A DNA stretch of 6,870 nucleotides. Source: Thermoflexus hugenholtzii JAD2. GTDB lineage: Bacteria > Chloroflexota > Dehalococcoidia > SHYB01. The notes beneath the pieces were generated by a model. The model was not told the DNA's origin. It searched no databases and saw only the letters and a program-made list of their open reading frames with translations. The stretch's first letter is position 1. Each line of letters starts with the position of its first letter. A program made the position numbers and the translations under genes. The stretch spans positions 1 to 6,870 of the forward strand of contig CAMAVV010000085.1 in assembly GCA_945861815.1 (NCBI GenBank). The letters run 5' to 3'. Positions 1 through 5,426 of this stretch are shown here, piece by piece.

Positions 1-174
1 ATAAAGGAGGGGATCGGTACAGAGGCCATAGCGGTTGAAGTGGTGCTCTGTGATCCAGACTTCATCAAAGCCCAACTCCTCCGCATACTGCATGATCTCG
101 ACATCCTGGCGAAAGGTCTCTTGCTCCGAGAGCCATTCCGGATTTTCGACGAGCTGGAATGTGCCGAATTTCAT
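1..174 (-). CDS. Luciferase-like (LLM class) flavin-dependent monooxygenase, N-terminal 58 residues, cut by window edge
   Basis: Only the first 58 codons are present; the frame stays open to base 1. The protein begins MKFGTFQLVE and continues through an acidic helix (residues about 18-36) to GFDEVWITEHHFNRYG (residues 35-50). This is the hallmark start of bacterial-luciferase-type TIM barrels: beta-1, alpha-1, then a strand ending in the E-H-H-F segment that lines the flavin/substrate pocket. Family members use reduced FMN and oxygen to oxidise small organic molecules in the cytoplasm; the substrate here is unknown. The ATG at 174 follows a GGGGGAA ribosome-binding-like run with a short spacer, which supports the start. 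The gene lies 109 bases downstream of the Lrp-type regulator on the same strand, so it could be co-transcribed with it or under its control. Frame and fold call are secure; the exact subfamily is not, because the rest of the gene is missing. Confidence 0.85.
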   Translation of the reverse strand, partial: MKFGTFQLVENPEWLSEQETFRQDVEIMQYAEELGFDEVWITEHHFNRYGLCTDPLLY

Positions 175-250
175 AGTTCCCCCAGCAGATAGTCTCTACG
201 CCGTTGTGAAGCTTTACTGATGCATCGTGGAACCGCAACCGCGATGGGAC

Positions 251-276
251 TGCCTGGAGAGATGCGCCACCAGGCA
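251..276. repeat. 7-bp inverted repeat between the regulator and monooxygenase genes
   Basis: TGCCTGG (251-257) and CCAGGCA (270-276) are perfect inverted repeats separated by 12 bases. They lie just after the stop of the minus-strand regulator gene. In the direction of transcription no T-run follows the stem, so it is not a convincing intrinsic terminator. It could be an RNA processing or attenuation hairpin between the two minus-strand genes, or chance. The rest of the 175-283 spacer shows no promoter that I would defend. Confidence 0.25.
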
Positions 277-283
277 TAGAGCG

Positions 284-760
284 TTAGTAGATGCGCCCTT
301 GGGTGCGCTTCTTGGTGTCAAGAAGAACCATTGTCTGGCTCGACCGGATGCCGTTGAGTGTGTTGAGGCGCTCCGCCAAGAAGGACCACAACTCCGGGAG
401 ATTGCGCACATTGACCCAGACATAGAGATCGTGGGGGCCTGTGGTGATGCCGACAAACTGCACCTCGGAGAGTTTTACGATCTCATCGGCCAACTGGACG
501 GTGCGCTTGGGGTCTGTGTTGACGCCTATAAGGGCAGTGACGGTGAAGCCGAACTTTGTGGGATCGAGGACTGCCGTAATCTTGATCCAACCGCCATCAA
601 TAAGAGTCTTTAGCCGGCGGGCCACTGTGCTTTCGCTGATGCCCAGGGCCCTGGCTAAATCGACGTTGGCGGCGCGGCCGTCCTGGGTGAGCAGCTCCAC
701 CAACTTCAGGTCGACGTCGTCGAGGGACTTCTGGGCAGTCCCGTTGGTCAATAGTTGCAC
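284..760 (-). CDS. Lrp/AsnC-family transcriptional regulator
   Basis: This 158-residue protein has the usual length and two-domain layout of Lrp/AsnC regulators. Residues 13-60 form the N-terminal winged helix-turn-helix: LDDVDLKLVELL, then DLARALGISESTVARRLKTL as the HTH, then GWIKITAVLDP as the wing/hinge. Residues about 72-148 are the RAM (AsnC ligand-binding) domain, with the typical TGPHDLYVWV turn at 107-116 that in relatives contributes to effector binding at the dimer interface. Such proteins form dimers to octamers, bind several DNA sites and often respond to amino acids or related metabolites. The start is GTG at 760, preceded by AGGTG (768-772) with a 7-base spacer; no in-frame start lies just upstream. 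The gene diverges from the VOC/amidohydrolase operon across a shared promoter region, so self-regulation and control of that operon are both plausible. The effector cannot be named. Confidence 0.93.
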   Translation of the reverse strand: MQLLTNGTAQKSLDDVDLKLVELLTQDGRAANVDLARALGISESTVARRLKTLIDGGWIKITAVLDPTKFGFTVTALIGVNTDPKRTVQLADEIVKLSEVQFVGITTGPHDLYVWVNVRNLPELWSFLAERLNTLNGIRSSQTMVLLDTKKRTQGRIY

Positions 761-823
761 AATAACACACCTGCTGTCTATTTAATCGCATATTTAATAC
801 CAGAAGCGATGTATTGTGTCAAC
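754..823. promoter_or_regulatory. Imperfect inverted repeat, candidate Lrp-type operator
   Basis: GTTGCACAATA (754-764) and TATTGTGTCAAC (812-823) are inverted copies of each other with a single inserted base. Their centres are about 59 bases apart. The left arm covers the regulator's GTG start codon and the right arm covers its TTGACA box. The midpoint (about 788) falls at the transcription start predicted for the regulator gene. Lrp/AsnC proteins often bind spaced sites and wrap DNA, so autoregulation is a reasonable inference. No binding has been shown. Confidence 0.45.
794..822 (-). promoter_or_regulatory. Predicted sigma-70-type promoter of the Lrp-type regulator
   Basis: On the minus strand a perfect TTGACA (822-817) is followed by a 17-base spacer and TATTAA (799-794), which matches the -10 consensus at 4 of 6 positions. 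Transcription would begin near 787, giving a leader of roughly 25-30 bases that contains the AGGTG ribosome-binding site. Placement in the AT-rich divergent gap supports the call. Confidence 0.6.
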
Positions 824-840
824 TTTCTGTAATATGCCGC

Positions 841-846
841 TATAAT
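841..846 (+). promoter_or_regulatory. -10 element (TATAAT) of the VOC/amidohydrolase operon promoter
   Basis: A perfect TATAAT lies in the AT-rich divergent gap 111 bases before the VOC start. No good -35 box sits at the right distance: TCAACT (819-824, spacer 16) matches TTGACA at only 3 of 6 positions. A strong -10 with a weak -35 is typical of activator-dependent promoters. The position where a -35 contact would be expected overlaps the right arm of the inverted repeat at 812-823. Activation or repression by the divergent Lrp-type protein is inferred, not shown. Confidence 0.55.
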
Positions 847-853
847 ACCTATA

Positions 854-893
854 TTCGCAGGTTAAGAGGCGACAGACGCTTCAGGCTTGCGAA
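854..893 (+). other. Long two-part hairpin at the predicted 5' end of the operon mRNA
   Basis: Bases 854-863 pair with 884-893 (10 pairs, three of them G-U wobbles), and bases 866-871 pair with 877-882 (6 pairs, one G-U) around the loop ACAGA (872-876). Only an AA/A internal loop separates the two helices. With TATAAT at 841-846 the transcript would start at about 852-854, so the hairpin would sit almost at the extreme 5' end. Such hairpins can shield mRNA from 5'-end-dependent decay. It matches no riboswitch class I recognise. Confidence 0.45.
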
Positions 894-913
894 CAGGAGA
901 GGCGAAAGGCATC

Positions 914-934
914 ATGCAGCCAGTTTTTCCCTAG
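914..934 (+). CDS. Possible six-codon leader ORF (MQPVFP)
   Basis: ATG at 914 is preceded by AGGAGAGG (895-902) and by AAAGG (905-909), and the frame stops with TAG at 932-934. The encoded peptide is M-Q-P-V-F-P, ending in proline directly before the stop, a context known to slow termination. It lies inside the operon leader, 22 bases before the VOC gene's start. If translated it could couple ribosome behaviour to expression downstream. Six codons carry no statistical weight, so this may be chance. Confidence 0.2.
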   Translation: MQPVFP

Positions 935-956
935 CACCTTGCGCTAAAGGAGCATC

Positions 957-1403
957 GTGAGCACTTACAGATTCAGCCACATCGGCTTGTGTGTCACCGA
1001 TTTGAAGCGGTCGCGGGAGTTCTACGAGAAGTATCTTGGCTTCAAGTTCAAGCACGAGATACGGCCCGGAATGAGCCCGACGCAGGATGGGTTCCTTGCG
1101 TTGAAGAAGGTGGACCTGACTGCCGTCTTTTTGCAAAAGAACGGCCTCACTTTAGAGTTGCTCTACTACCACTCGCCAGGAGCGGCGGCGCGAGCCGAAC
1201 GGCCAATCAACCAGCCCGGGCTAACACATATCTCCCTGCGAGTGAGGGACCTGGCAAAGCAGTTGGACAAGCTGGAGAAGGCGGGCTATAGAGTGCTGCG
1301 AGAGCGGTCGTACGGCACAAACGCCTGTTTCATCAGGGACCCGGACGGACAGCAAATCGAACTGCTGGGCATCCCGCCGAAGGGTTCCACCGCAAAGAAG
1401 TAG
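957..1403 (+). CDS. VOC-superfamily metalloprotein (glyoxalase/dioxygenase fold)
   Basis: This 148-residue protein shows two beta-alpha-beta-beta-beta modules, the vicinal oxygen chelate fold. Module one runs from FSHIGLCVTDLKRSREFYEKYLGF (residues 6-29) to LTLELLYY (64-71). Module two runs from LTHISLRVRDLAKQLDKLEKAG (89-110) to DPDGQQIELLG (128-138). The four expected metal ligands are all present: H8, E67, H91 and E135, the His-Glu-His-Glu pattern of glyoxalase I and methylmalonyl-CoA epimerase types. Relatives bind a divalent metal and catalyse lyase, isomerase, epimerase or ring-cleaving dioxygenase reactions; which one applies cannot be told. The start is GTG at 957, after AAAGGAG (946-952) with a short spacer, and residue 4 onward already aligns with family N-termini. 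It is the first full gene of the plus-strand operon and is followed by a 132-base gap to the first amidohydrolase. The C-terminal tail is short and lysine-rich. Confidence 0.9.
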   Translation: MSTYRFSHIGLCVTDLKRSREFYEKYLGFKFKHEIRPGMSPTQDGFLALKKVDLTAVFLQKNGLTLELLYYHSPGAAARAERPINQPGLTHISLRVRDLAKQLDKLEKAGYRVLRERSYGTNACFIRDPDGQQIELLGIPPKGSTAKK

Positions 1404-1522
1404 CCGTTTGGCGAAATCGTGCACACCGCGCCAGGGCCGTCGCCGATTCAGCTTGCACCGTCTTGAAATTCAGAGGGTATCCGATGATACTACGGCCAGC
1501 CGAGGCAGATGGCAGCAGACCT

Positions 1523-1530
1523 GAGGAGGG
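1523..1530 (+). promoter_or_regulatory. Ribosome-binding site fixing the start of the first amidohydrolase
   Basis: GAGGAGGG lies 5 bases before the ATG at 1536, a near-ideal Shine-Dalgarno match. An upstream in-frame ATG at 1509 would add nine residues but has no comparable site and would put the Shine-Dalgarno inside the coding region. The start at 1536 is therefore preferred. Confidence 0.8.
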
Positions 1531-1535
1531 ACGCC

Positions 1536-2693
1536 ATGCTAGATATCCCAAAGAAGCCCTATGGAAAACTCGACCTCATCTCCGCCGACGACCACATCAT
1601 CGAGCCAGGAGATGTGTGGACGAAGCGCGCCCCTGCGAAGCTGAAAGATAACGCGCCGCGCATCGTGATCGGGCCGGACGGCATGGAACTGTGGAAGGTG
1701 GAAGAGCGGATGACGCCGAACATCGGGCTTTCGGCAATGGCGGGGAAGACGTTCGAGGAGTACACGGCGAAGGCGCAGAGCTATAAAGACATGCGGCCGG
1801 GATGTTACGACGCGAAGGCGCGGGTGGCAGACATGGACTTGGACGGCGTGAAGACGCAGGTCTGCTTCCCCTATGTGCCGAGCCTGGGCGGCGAAGCGTT
1901 CTTCGAGATCAAGGATGCGGAGCTGCGGGACTGGGCGATCAGCGCGTACAACGACTGGCTGGTCGAGGATTTCCAGGCGACGGCGCCAGGGCGTCTTGTC
2001 GGACTGGGCATCCTGCCCCTCTACAACCCTGAGATGGCGGTGGGAGAGCTTCATCGCATCGTGAAGCGCGGCATCAAGGCAGTCTCCATCCCCTGCTACT
2101 TGGAAGGGGCGAAGGGCTGCAAGTCCCTTGTCGATCCGTGGTACGACCCGCTGTGGTCGGCGTGCGAAGAGATGGATATCACCATCAACCTACACATCTC
2201 GTCGGCAAAGAAGGGCGGCTCCGAGTTCCTCAAAAACCCGCTGCCTGGCATGGCCGAAGCGTATATCACGGCTGCGCCGCTCGGCAATTTCCAAATCCTG
2301 GCAGACATCATCTGGACCGGCATGCTGCACCGGCATCCGAAGCTCAAGGTCGTCTCCAGCGAAGGAGGCATCGGATGGGTACCCTACTTCCTCGAGCGCG
2401 CCGACCACACGTACAACCGCCACCGTTTCTGGACAAAGTCGCAGCTGACGGTCAAGCCATCGGACTATTTCCACCGGCAGTGCTATGTGGCATTCATCAA
2501 TGACGCGGCGGGTGTGGCTTGCCGGCAGATGATCGGCGTTGACAACATCTTGTGGGAGTCCGACTATCCCCACACGGACACGACGTGGCCCTTCAGCCAT
2601 AAGAGCGTCGACGAGTCGCTGCCTGGGGTGCCGGAGCACGAGCGGCGCAAGATCGTCTTCGAAAACGCGCGGCGCATCTACCACCTCAACTAG
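1536..2693 (+). CDS. Amidohydrolase-2 family metal-dependent hydrolase/decarboxylase (paralog 1)
   Basis: This 385-residue TIM-barrel protein belongs to the PF04909 type (ACMSD, gamma-resorcylate decarboxylase and related enzymes). Residues 16-24 read SADDHIIEP, giving the first-strand D-x-H metal motif (D18, H20) and the common E23. H220 (NLHIS) is the expected mid-barrel metal histidine. HPKLKVVSSEGGIGWVP (267-283) is the strand-6 region, with E276 where ACMSD has its catalytic His. WESDYPHTD (340-348) supplies D343, the last-strand aspartate ligand. NARRIYHLN ends the protein as in the family. Relatives cleave C-C or C-N bonds of aromatic or related acids; the substrate here is unknown. 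The strong ribosome-binding site at 1523-1530 fixes the start. It is the first of three consecutive paralogs and follows the VOC gene after 132 bases. It appears fully catalytic. Paralog 2 starts 84 bases downstream. Confidence 0.92.
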   Translation: MLDIPKKPYGKLDLISADDHIIEPGDVWTKRAPAKLKDNAPRIVIGPDGMELWKVEERMTPNIGLSAMAGKTFEEYTAKAQSYKDMRPGCYDAKARVADMDLDGVKTQVCFPYVPSLGGEAFFEIKDAELRDWAISAYNDWLVEDFQATAPGRLVGLGILPLYNPEMAVGELHRIVKRGIKAVSIPCYLEGAKGCKSLVDPWYDPLWSACEEMDITINLHISSAKKGGSEFLKNPLPGMAEAYITAAPLGNFQILADIIWTGMLHRHPKLKVVSSEGGIGWVPYFLERADHTYNRHRFWTKSQLTVKPSDYFHRQCYVAFINDAAGVACRQMIGVDNILWESDYPHTDTTWPFSHKSVDESLPGVPEHERRKIVFENARRIYHLN

Positions 2694-2724
2694 GGAATCG
2701 CACCGCTCCGCTGTCCGTTCGAGA

Positions 2725-2757
2725 GGCCCGCGAAAGACGAGAGGGCCAGCCTTTTCT
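2725..2757 (+). other. Weak hairpin followed by a T-rich run between paralogs 1 and 2
   Basis: GGCCC (2725-2729) can pair with GGGCC (2743-2747) around a 13-base loop, followed by the T-rich CCTTTTCTT. The stem is short and the tract is interrupted by C, so at most it would cause partial termination or mRNA processing. The downstream gene has its own strong GAGGAGG site (2766-2772), and read-through seems likely. Confidence 0.2.
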
Positions 2758-2777
2758 TAAGTAACGAGGAGGAAGGG

Positions 2778-4133
2778 ATGACGCACAAGAAAAACTTCCC
2801 GGTCTTCGATTGCGATGCGCATATCAACGACCCGCTCGACATCTGGGATTATGTGGAGCCGGAGTATCGCGACCTGGTGAAGCGCTCCTATTGGAAAGAC
2901 AACAAGCATACGGTGCTCAACGGGCGCACGGAGGTCATCGGCGGCGAAAACTACGACTTCCCCACCTACAACCCCATCTGCATCGCAGGGCCGGGCTTCA
3001 ATAAGAAGATCATCCGGAAGCTGGGCCAGATGCCGCTGACGCCAGAGCAGATCGACTATGTTGAGCACAAGGGGGCGATGAAGCCGGAGGCGCGGGCCAA
3101 AGAGATGGATCTGATGGGCATCGACCAGGTGCTCGTCATCCCCACAATGACCGTCGCGCATCTGCCATTCGTCGAGAATATCGACGGCGCGTCGGCCTTC
3201 TGCCGTGCCTACAACAACTGGGCGATCGATTGGTGCAAGAAAGTTCCCGGGCGACTCTACGCAGCAGCGTCTCTTCCGGTGCAAAGCCCCGCCGCGGCGG
3301 CAGAAGAGATCAGGCGCACGGCGAAGCTGGGCATCAAAGTCGGCCTGATCCGACCCATCGACGCGCGAGGCAATTACCCGAACCGGCTTATACGCACCGC
3401 CGACGCCGCCAGCGTCGCGACGTATGACTTGGTCTTTCGCACCTTCCAGGAGACGGGGATGGTGCTTGGGATACACGCCTTCCCGACGCCGCCATCGGAG
3501 CCGAGCGCGACGGTGGTTACCCCAGGGGAGTTCATCATGCGGGCGGGCGAAGGGGCAGTGCGGCCACCGGATACGCAGACGATGAGCTTTATCTACGAAG
3601 GGATGACGTGGCTTGCGCAGGTCTTCCTCTCCGGCCTGCTGGACCGCTACCCCAAGCTGAAGATGGCGATCTTCGAGTGCAACGCCACCTGGCTACCGGC
3701 GCTTCTGGACCATTGCGACCGCCTCTTCAAGCTCTACAAACGCGAACGACTCTTTCCGGCGAAGCGCCTGCCAAGCGAGGCCTTCGAAGAGCAGTGCGTT
3801 ATCTCATTCGAATCGGACGAGACGCCCGTCTTTCGCCAGTGGGACCGCTTTCAGAAGACTGGCATTTGGGCCTCTGACGCCTATCACCACGACGCCGCAG
3901 ACGCATGGAGCGCGCTGAAGGAGATGGACGACGTTGGCGTACCTGTAGAAGTTCAGAAGAGGCTCATGGGCGAGAATGCCTGCCGCATGTACGGCATCGA
4001 GCAGAAGCTGTTCGTGCGAGAGGCGCCTTCCGTCCTGGAGCGACCCACGTGGTTCCCCAAGGAGAAGGATCTAAGCATATGGTGGGAGAAGGAAGCCTAT
4101 CCACGGGGACGGCAGCAGGCAGTGAAGCCATGA
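2778..4133 (+). CDS. Amidohydrolase-2 family hydrolase (paralog 2, with Trp-rich C-terminal tail)
   Basis: This protein has 451 residues, longer than paralog 1. The first-strand motif is VFDCDAHIND (residues 9-18) with D13 and H15 as metal ligands; D18 stands where paralog 1 has E23. Further landmarks are AYNNW (144-148), H233 (GIHAF) as the mid-barrel metal histidine, RYPKLKMAIFECNATWLP (290-307) with E300, and WASDAYHHD (364-372) with D367. It therefore keeps the full metal set. An insertion near residues 36-75 and another near 236-270 distinguish it from paralog 1. After NACRMYGI (400-407) there is a 44-residue tail rich in Trp, Pro and charged residues, which the other two paralogs lack. 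GAGGAGG (2766-2772) lies 5 bases before the ATG. The stop codon overlaps the next gene's start (ATGA at 4130-4133), implying translational coupling. It is probably a cytoplasmic metal-dependent hydrolase or decarboxylase of unknown substrate. Confidence 0.92.
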   Translation: MTHKKNFPVFDCDAHINDPLDIWDYVEPEYRDLVKRSYWKDNKHTVLNGRTEVIGGENYDFPTYNPICIAGPGFNKKIIRKLGQMPLTPEQIDYVEHKGAMKPEARAKEMDLMGIDQVLVIPTMTVAHLPFVENIDGASAFCRAYNNWAIDWCKKVPGRLYAAASLPVQSPAAAAEEIRRTAKLGIKVGLIRPIDARGNYPNRLIRTADAASVATYDLVFRTFQETGMVLGIHAFPTPPSEPSATVVTPGEFIMRAGEGAVRPPDTQTMSFIYEGMTWLAQVFLSGLLDRYPKLKMAIFECNATWLPALLDHCDRLFKLYKRERLFPAKRLPSEAFEEQCVISFESDETPVFRQWDRFQKTGIWASDAYHHDAADAWSALKEMDDVGVPVEVQKRLMGENACRMYGIEQKLFVREAPSVLERPTWFPKEKDLSIWWEKEAYPRGRQQAVKP

Positions 4134-5326
4134 GCCGCAAGGCAGAAACCAACATGACTACCGCAACAGCCACCACGGTCTTTGATAGCTGCAGCTATGT
4201 GCTAGAGCCTCCCGCCATCTGGGAGCAGTACCTCGATCCCGCTTACCGCGTCGCGGCACGCTCGGCATTCTACTTCCACATGGACGGATCGGGGATCATC
4301 ACGACGATCCTCAATGGCAAGCCGGCGAAGCCGATGAACACGAGCCGCATCTTCCGCCAGGCGATTTGGCGGCCTGGGATGACGGTGGAGCAGATCGGCG
4401 AGCTGGACCCGCGCGCCTTCCACCAGATCAACCCCGGCGCATGGGATGCGAAGGCGCGCCTCAAGGACATGGATGCGATGGGCGCGATGCAGGCACTGCT
4501 CTTTCCGACGACCTTCGCCGAATATTTTCCGCTCGTGGAAAACCCAGACCATGCCAACGTGCTGGCCCGCGCGTATAACAACTGGGTCGCTGACTTCGTA
4601 AAGGCGGACGCGAAGCGTCTCATCCCAGTGGCGATGCTGCCGATGCAGGACACCGGCTTCGCAGTCGCAGAGTTGCGGCGCATCGCGAAGGCAGGCTTCA
4701 AAGCCGCCTTCATCCGGCCTTCATACTTCAACAGCGGCTTTTTGAATCACAAGCGCTACACCCCTTTGTGGCAAGAACTGCAATCATTGGGCGTAGCGGC
4801 GTTCATCCACGCCTCGCCGGGGAGCACGAATCCCGAATGGACGTCGAGCGGCTCATTCGTGGAGAGGGTGGCGCTGAAGATGGCGATCGGGCACAACGTG
4901 GCAGAGGCGGTTGCGCCGGCGATGGACAACGCCACAGCGCTGACAGCCTTTGCCTTTTGCGGACACTTGGAAGATTACCCAAAGCTCAAGCTGGCCTTCG
5001 CAGGCGCCAGGGCAGCGCTCATCCCGCTAACGCTGGAGAAGTCGGAGACGTACCTGACGGTGGCAAGCTACATCCGTGACGTGAGCTTAGAGCCGGAGCA
5101 CATCTTCTTGGAGCGCCCCTCGCTGGTCACCTTTGATACCTGGGAGAGCACGGTTGCACGGCTGCACGATGTCTTCAGCCCCATCGCCGCCTGGGGATCG
5201 CGCTACCCCCATCACGACGCATCGACGGCGCATGAGGCAGTGGCGATGCTCAAGAAATACAACGTCCCGGCAGATGTGACGAAGAAGATGATGGGCGGGA
5301 CGATTCAAAAATTCCTGGGGTTATAG
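4130..5326 (+). CDS. Amidohydrolase-2 family paralog 3, lacking most metal-site and catalytic residues (probable pseudoenzyme)
   Basis: From the ATG at 4130 this is 398 residues. Fold landmarks are intact and closest to paralog 2: LNGKP (61-65), KARLKDMDAMG (108-118), LVEN (135-138), ARAYNNW (146-152), DYPKLKLAF (282-290). The active-site positions have changed. The first-strand segment is VFDSCSYVLEPP, with C21 and Y23 where paralog 2 has D13 and H15. The strand-6 Glu is replaced by G292 (AFAGARAALIP). The last-strand segment is WGSRYPHHD, with R358 in place of the ligand Asp. Only the mid-barrel H227 and E26 remain. D-to-C and D-to-R each need at least two base changes, so sequencing error is unlikely, and the frame is clean. 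The start forms an ATGA overlap with paralog 2; an alternative ATG at 4154 would drop eight residues. A structural or regulatory partner of paralog 2 is inferred. A catalyst with an altered site remains possible. Confidence 0.9.
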   Translation: MSRKAETNMTTATATTVFDSCSYVLEPPAIWEQYLDPAYRVAARSAFYFHMDGSGIITTILNGKPAKPMNTSRIFRQAIWRPGMTVEQIGELDPRAFHQINPGAWDAKARLKDMDAMGAMQALLFPTTFAEYFPLVENPDHANVLARAYNNWVADFVKADAKRLIPVAMLPMQDTGFAVAELRRIAKAGFKAAFIRPSYFNSGFLNHKRYTPLWQELQSLGVAAFIHASPGSTNPEWTSSGSFVERVALKMAIGHNVAEAVAPAMDNATALTAFAFCGHLEDYPKLKLAFAGARAALIPLTLEKSETYLTVASYIRDVSLEPEHIFLERPSLVTFDTWESTVARLHDVFSPIAAWGSRYPHHDASTAHEAVAMLKKYNVPADVTKKMMGGTIQKFLGL

Positions 5327-5349
5327 AGTTGGAATCGTTGGCCGGAGAC

Positions 5350-5391
5350 GGTCGCCCATACGTCAGATACGGCAACTCGTTGCGCCCCTAC
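5350..5391. repeat. Possible degenerate REP-like palindrome before the MBL gene
   Basis: The spacer 5327-5426 contains GGTCGCCC (5350-5357), then GCAAC-TC-GTTGC (5372-5383) and CGCCCCTAC (5383-5391). Intergenic palindromes ending in GCCCCTAC are common in many environmental bacterial genomes. This looks like a worn copy, with only the 5-bp GCAAC/GTTGC stem still perfect. It has no T-run, so it is not a standard terminator. The family assignment is from memory and weak. Confidence 0.25.
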
Positions 5392-5426
5392 AGACCTATG
5401 AAACACAGATTTGCGCGGAGAGGTAC

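Noticed and set aside
251..276. Hairpin considered as an intrinsic terminator for the regulator gene
   Set aside because: No U-tract follows the stem in the transcribed direction, so it is kept only as a low-confidence inverted repeat.
227..613. 128-residue plus-strand open frame
   Set aside because: It lies opposite the Lrp-type regulator, shows no family signature and is an antisense shadow.
1509..1535. Nine-residue N-terminal extension of paralog 1 from the ATG at 1509
   Set aside because: The strong GAGGAGGG site at 1523-1530 lies inside it and points to the ATG at 1536.
1539..2054. 171-residue minus-strand open frame opposite paralog 1
   Set aside because: Its Arg/His/Leu-rich composition and lack of domains mark it as a shadow of the clear coding frame.
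2190..2684. 164-residue minus-strand open frame opposite paralog 1
   Set aside because: It is an antisense shadow with no recognisable domain and no ribosome-binding site that I would defend.
2757..3476. 239-residue minus-strand open frame opposite paralog 2
   Set aside because: It is long but His/Arg/Val-rich in the manner of an antisense reading of a GC-rich gene, with no motif. The plus strand has a complete amidohydrolase there.
3905..4129. 75-residue N-terminal extension of paralog 3
   Set aside because: It lies entirely within paralog 2's coding region in another frame and does not look like amidohydrolase sequence. The ATGA overlap at 4130 is the natural start.
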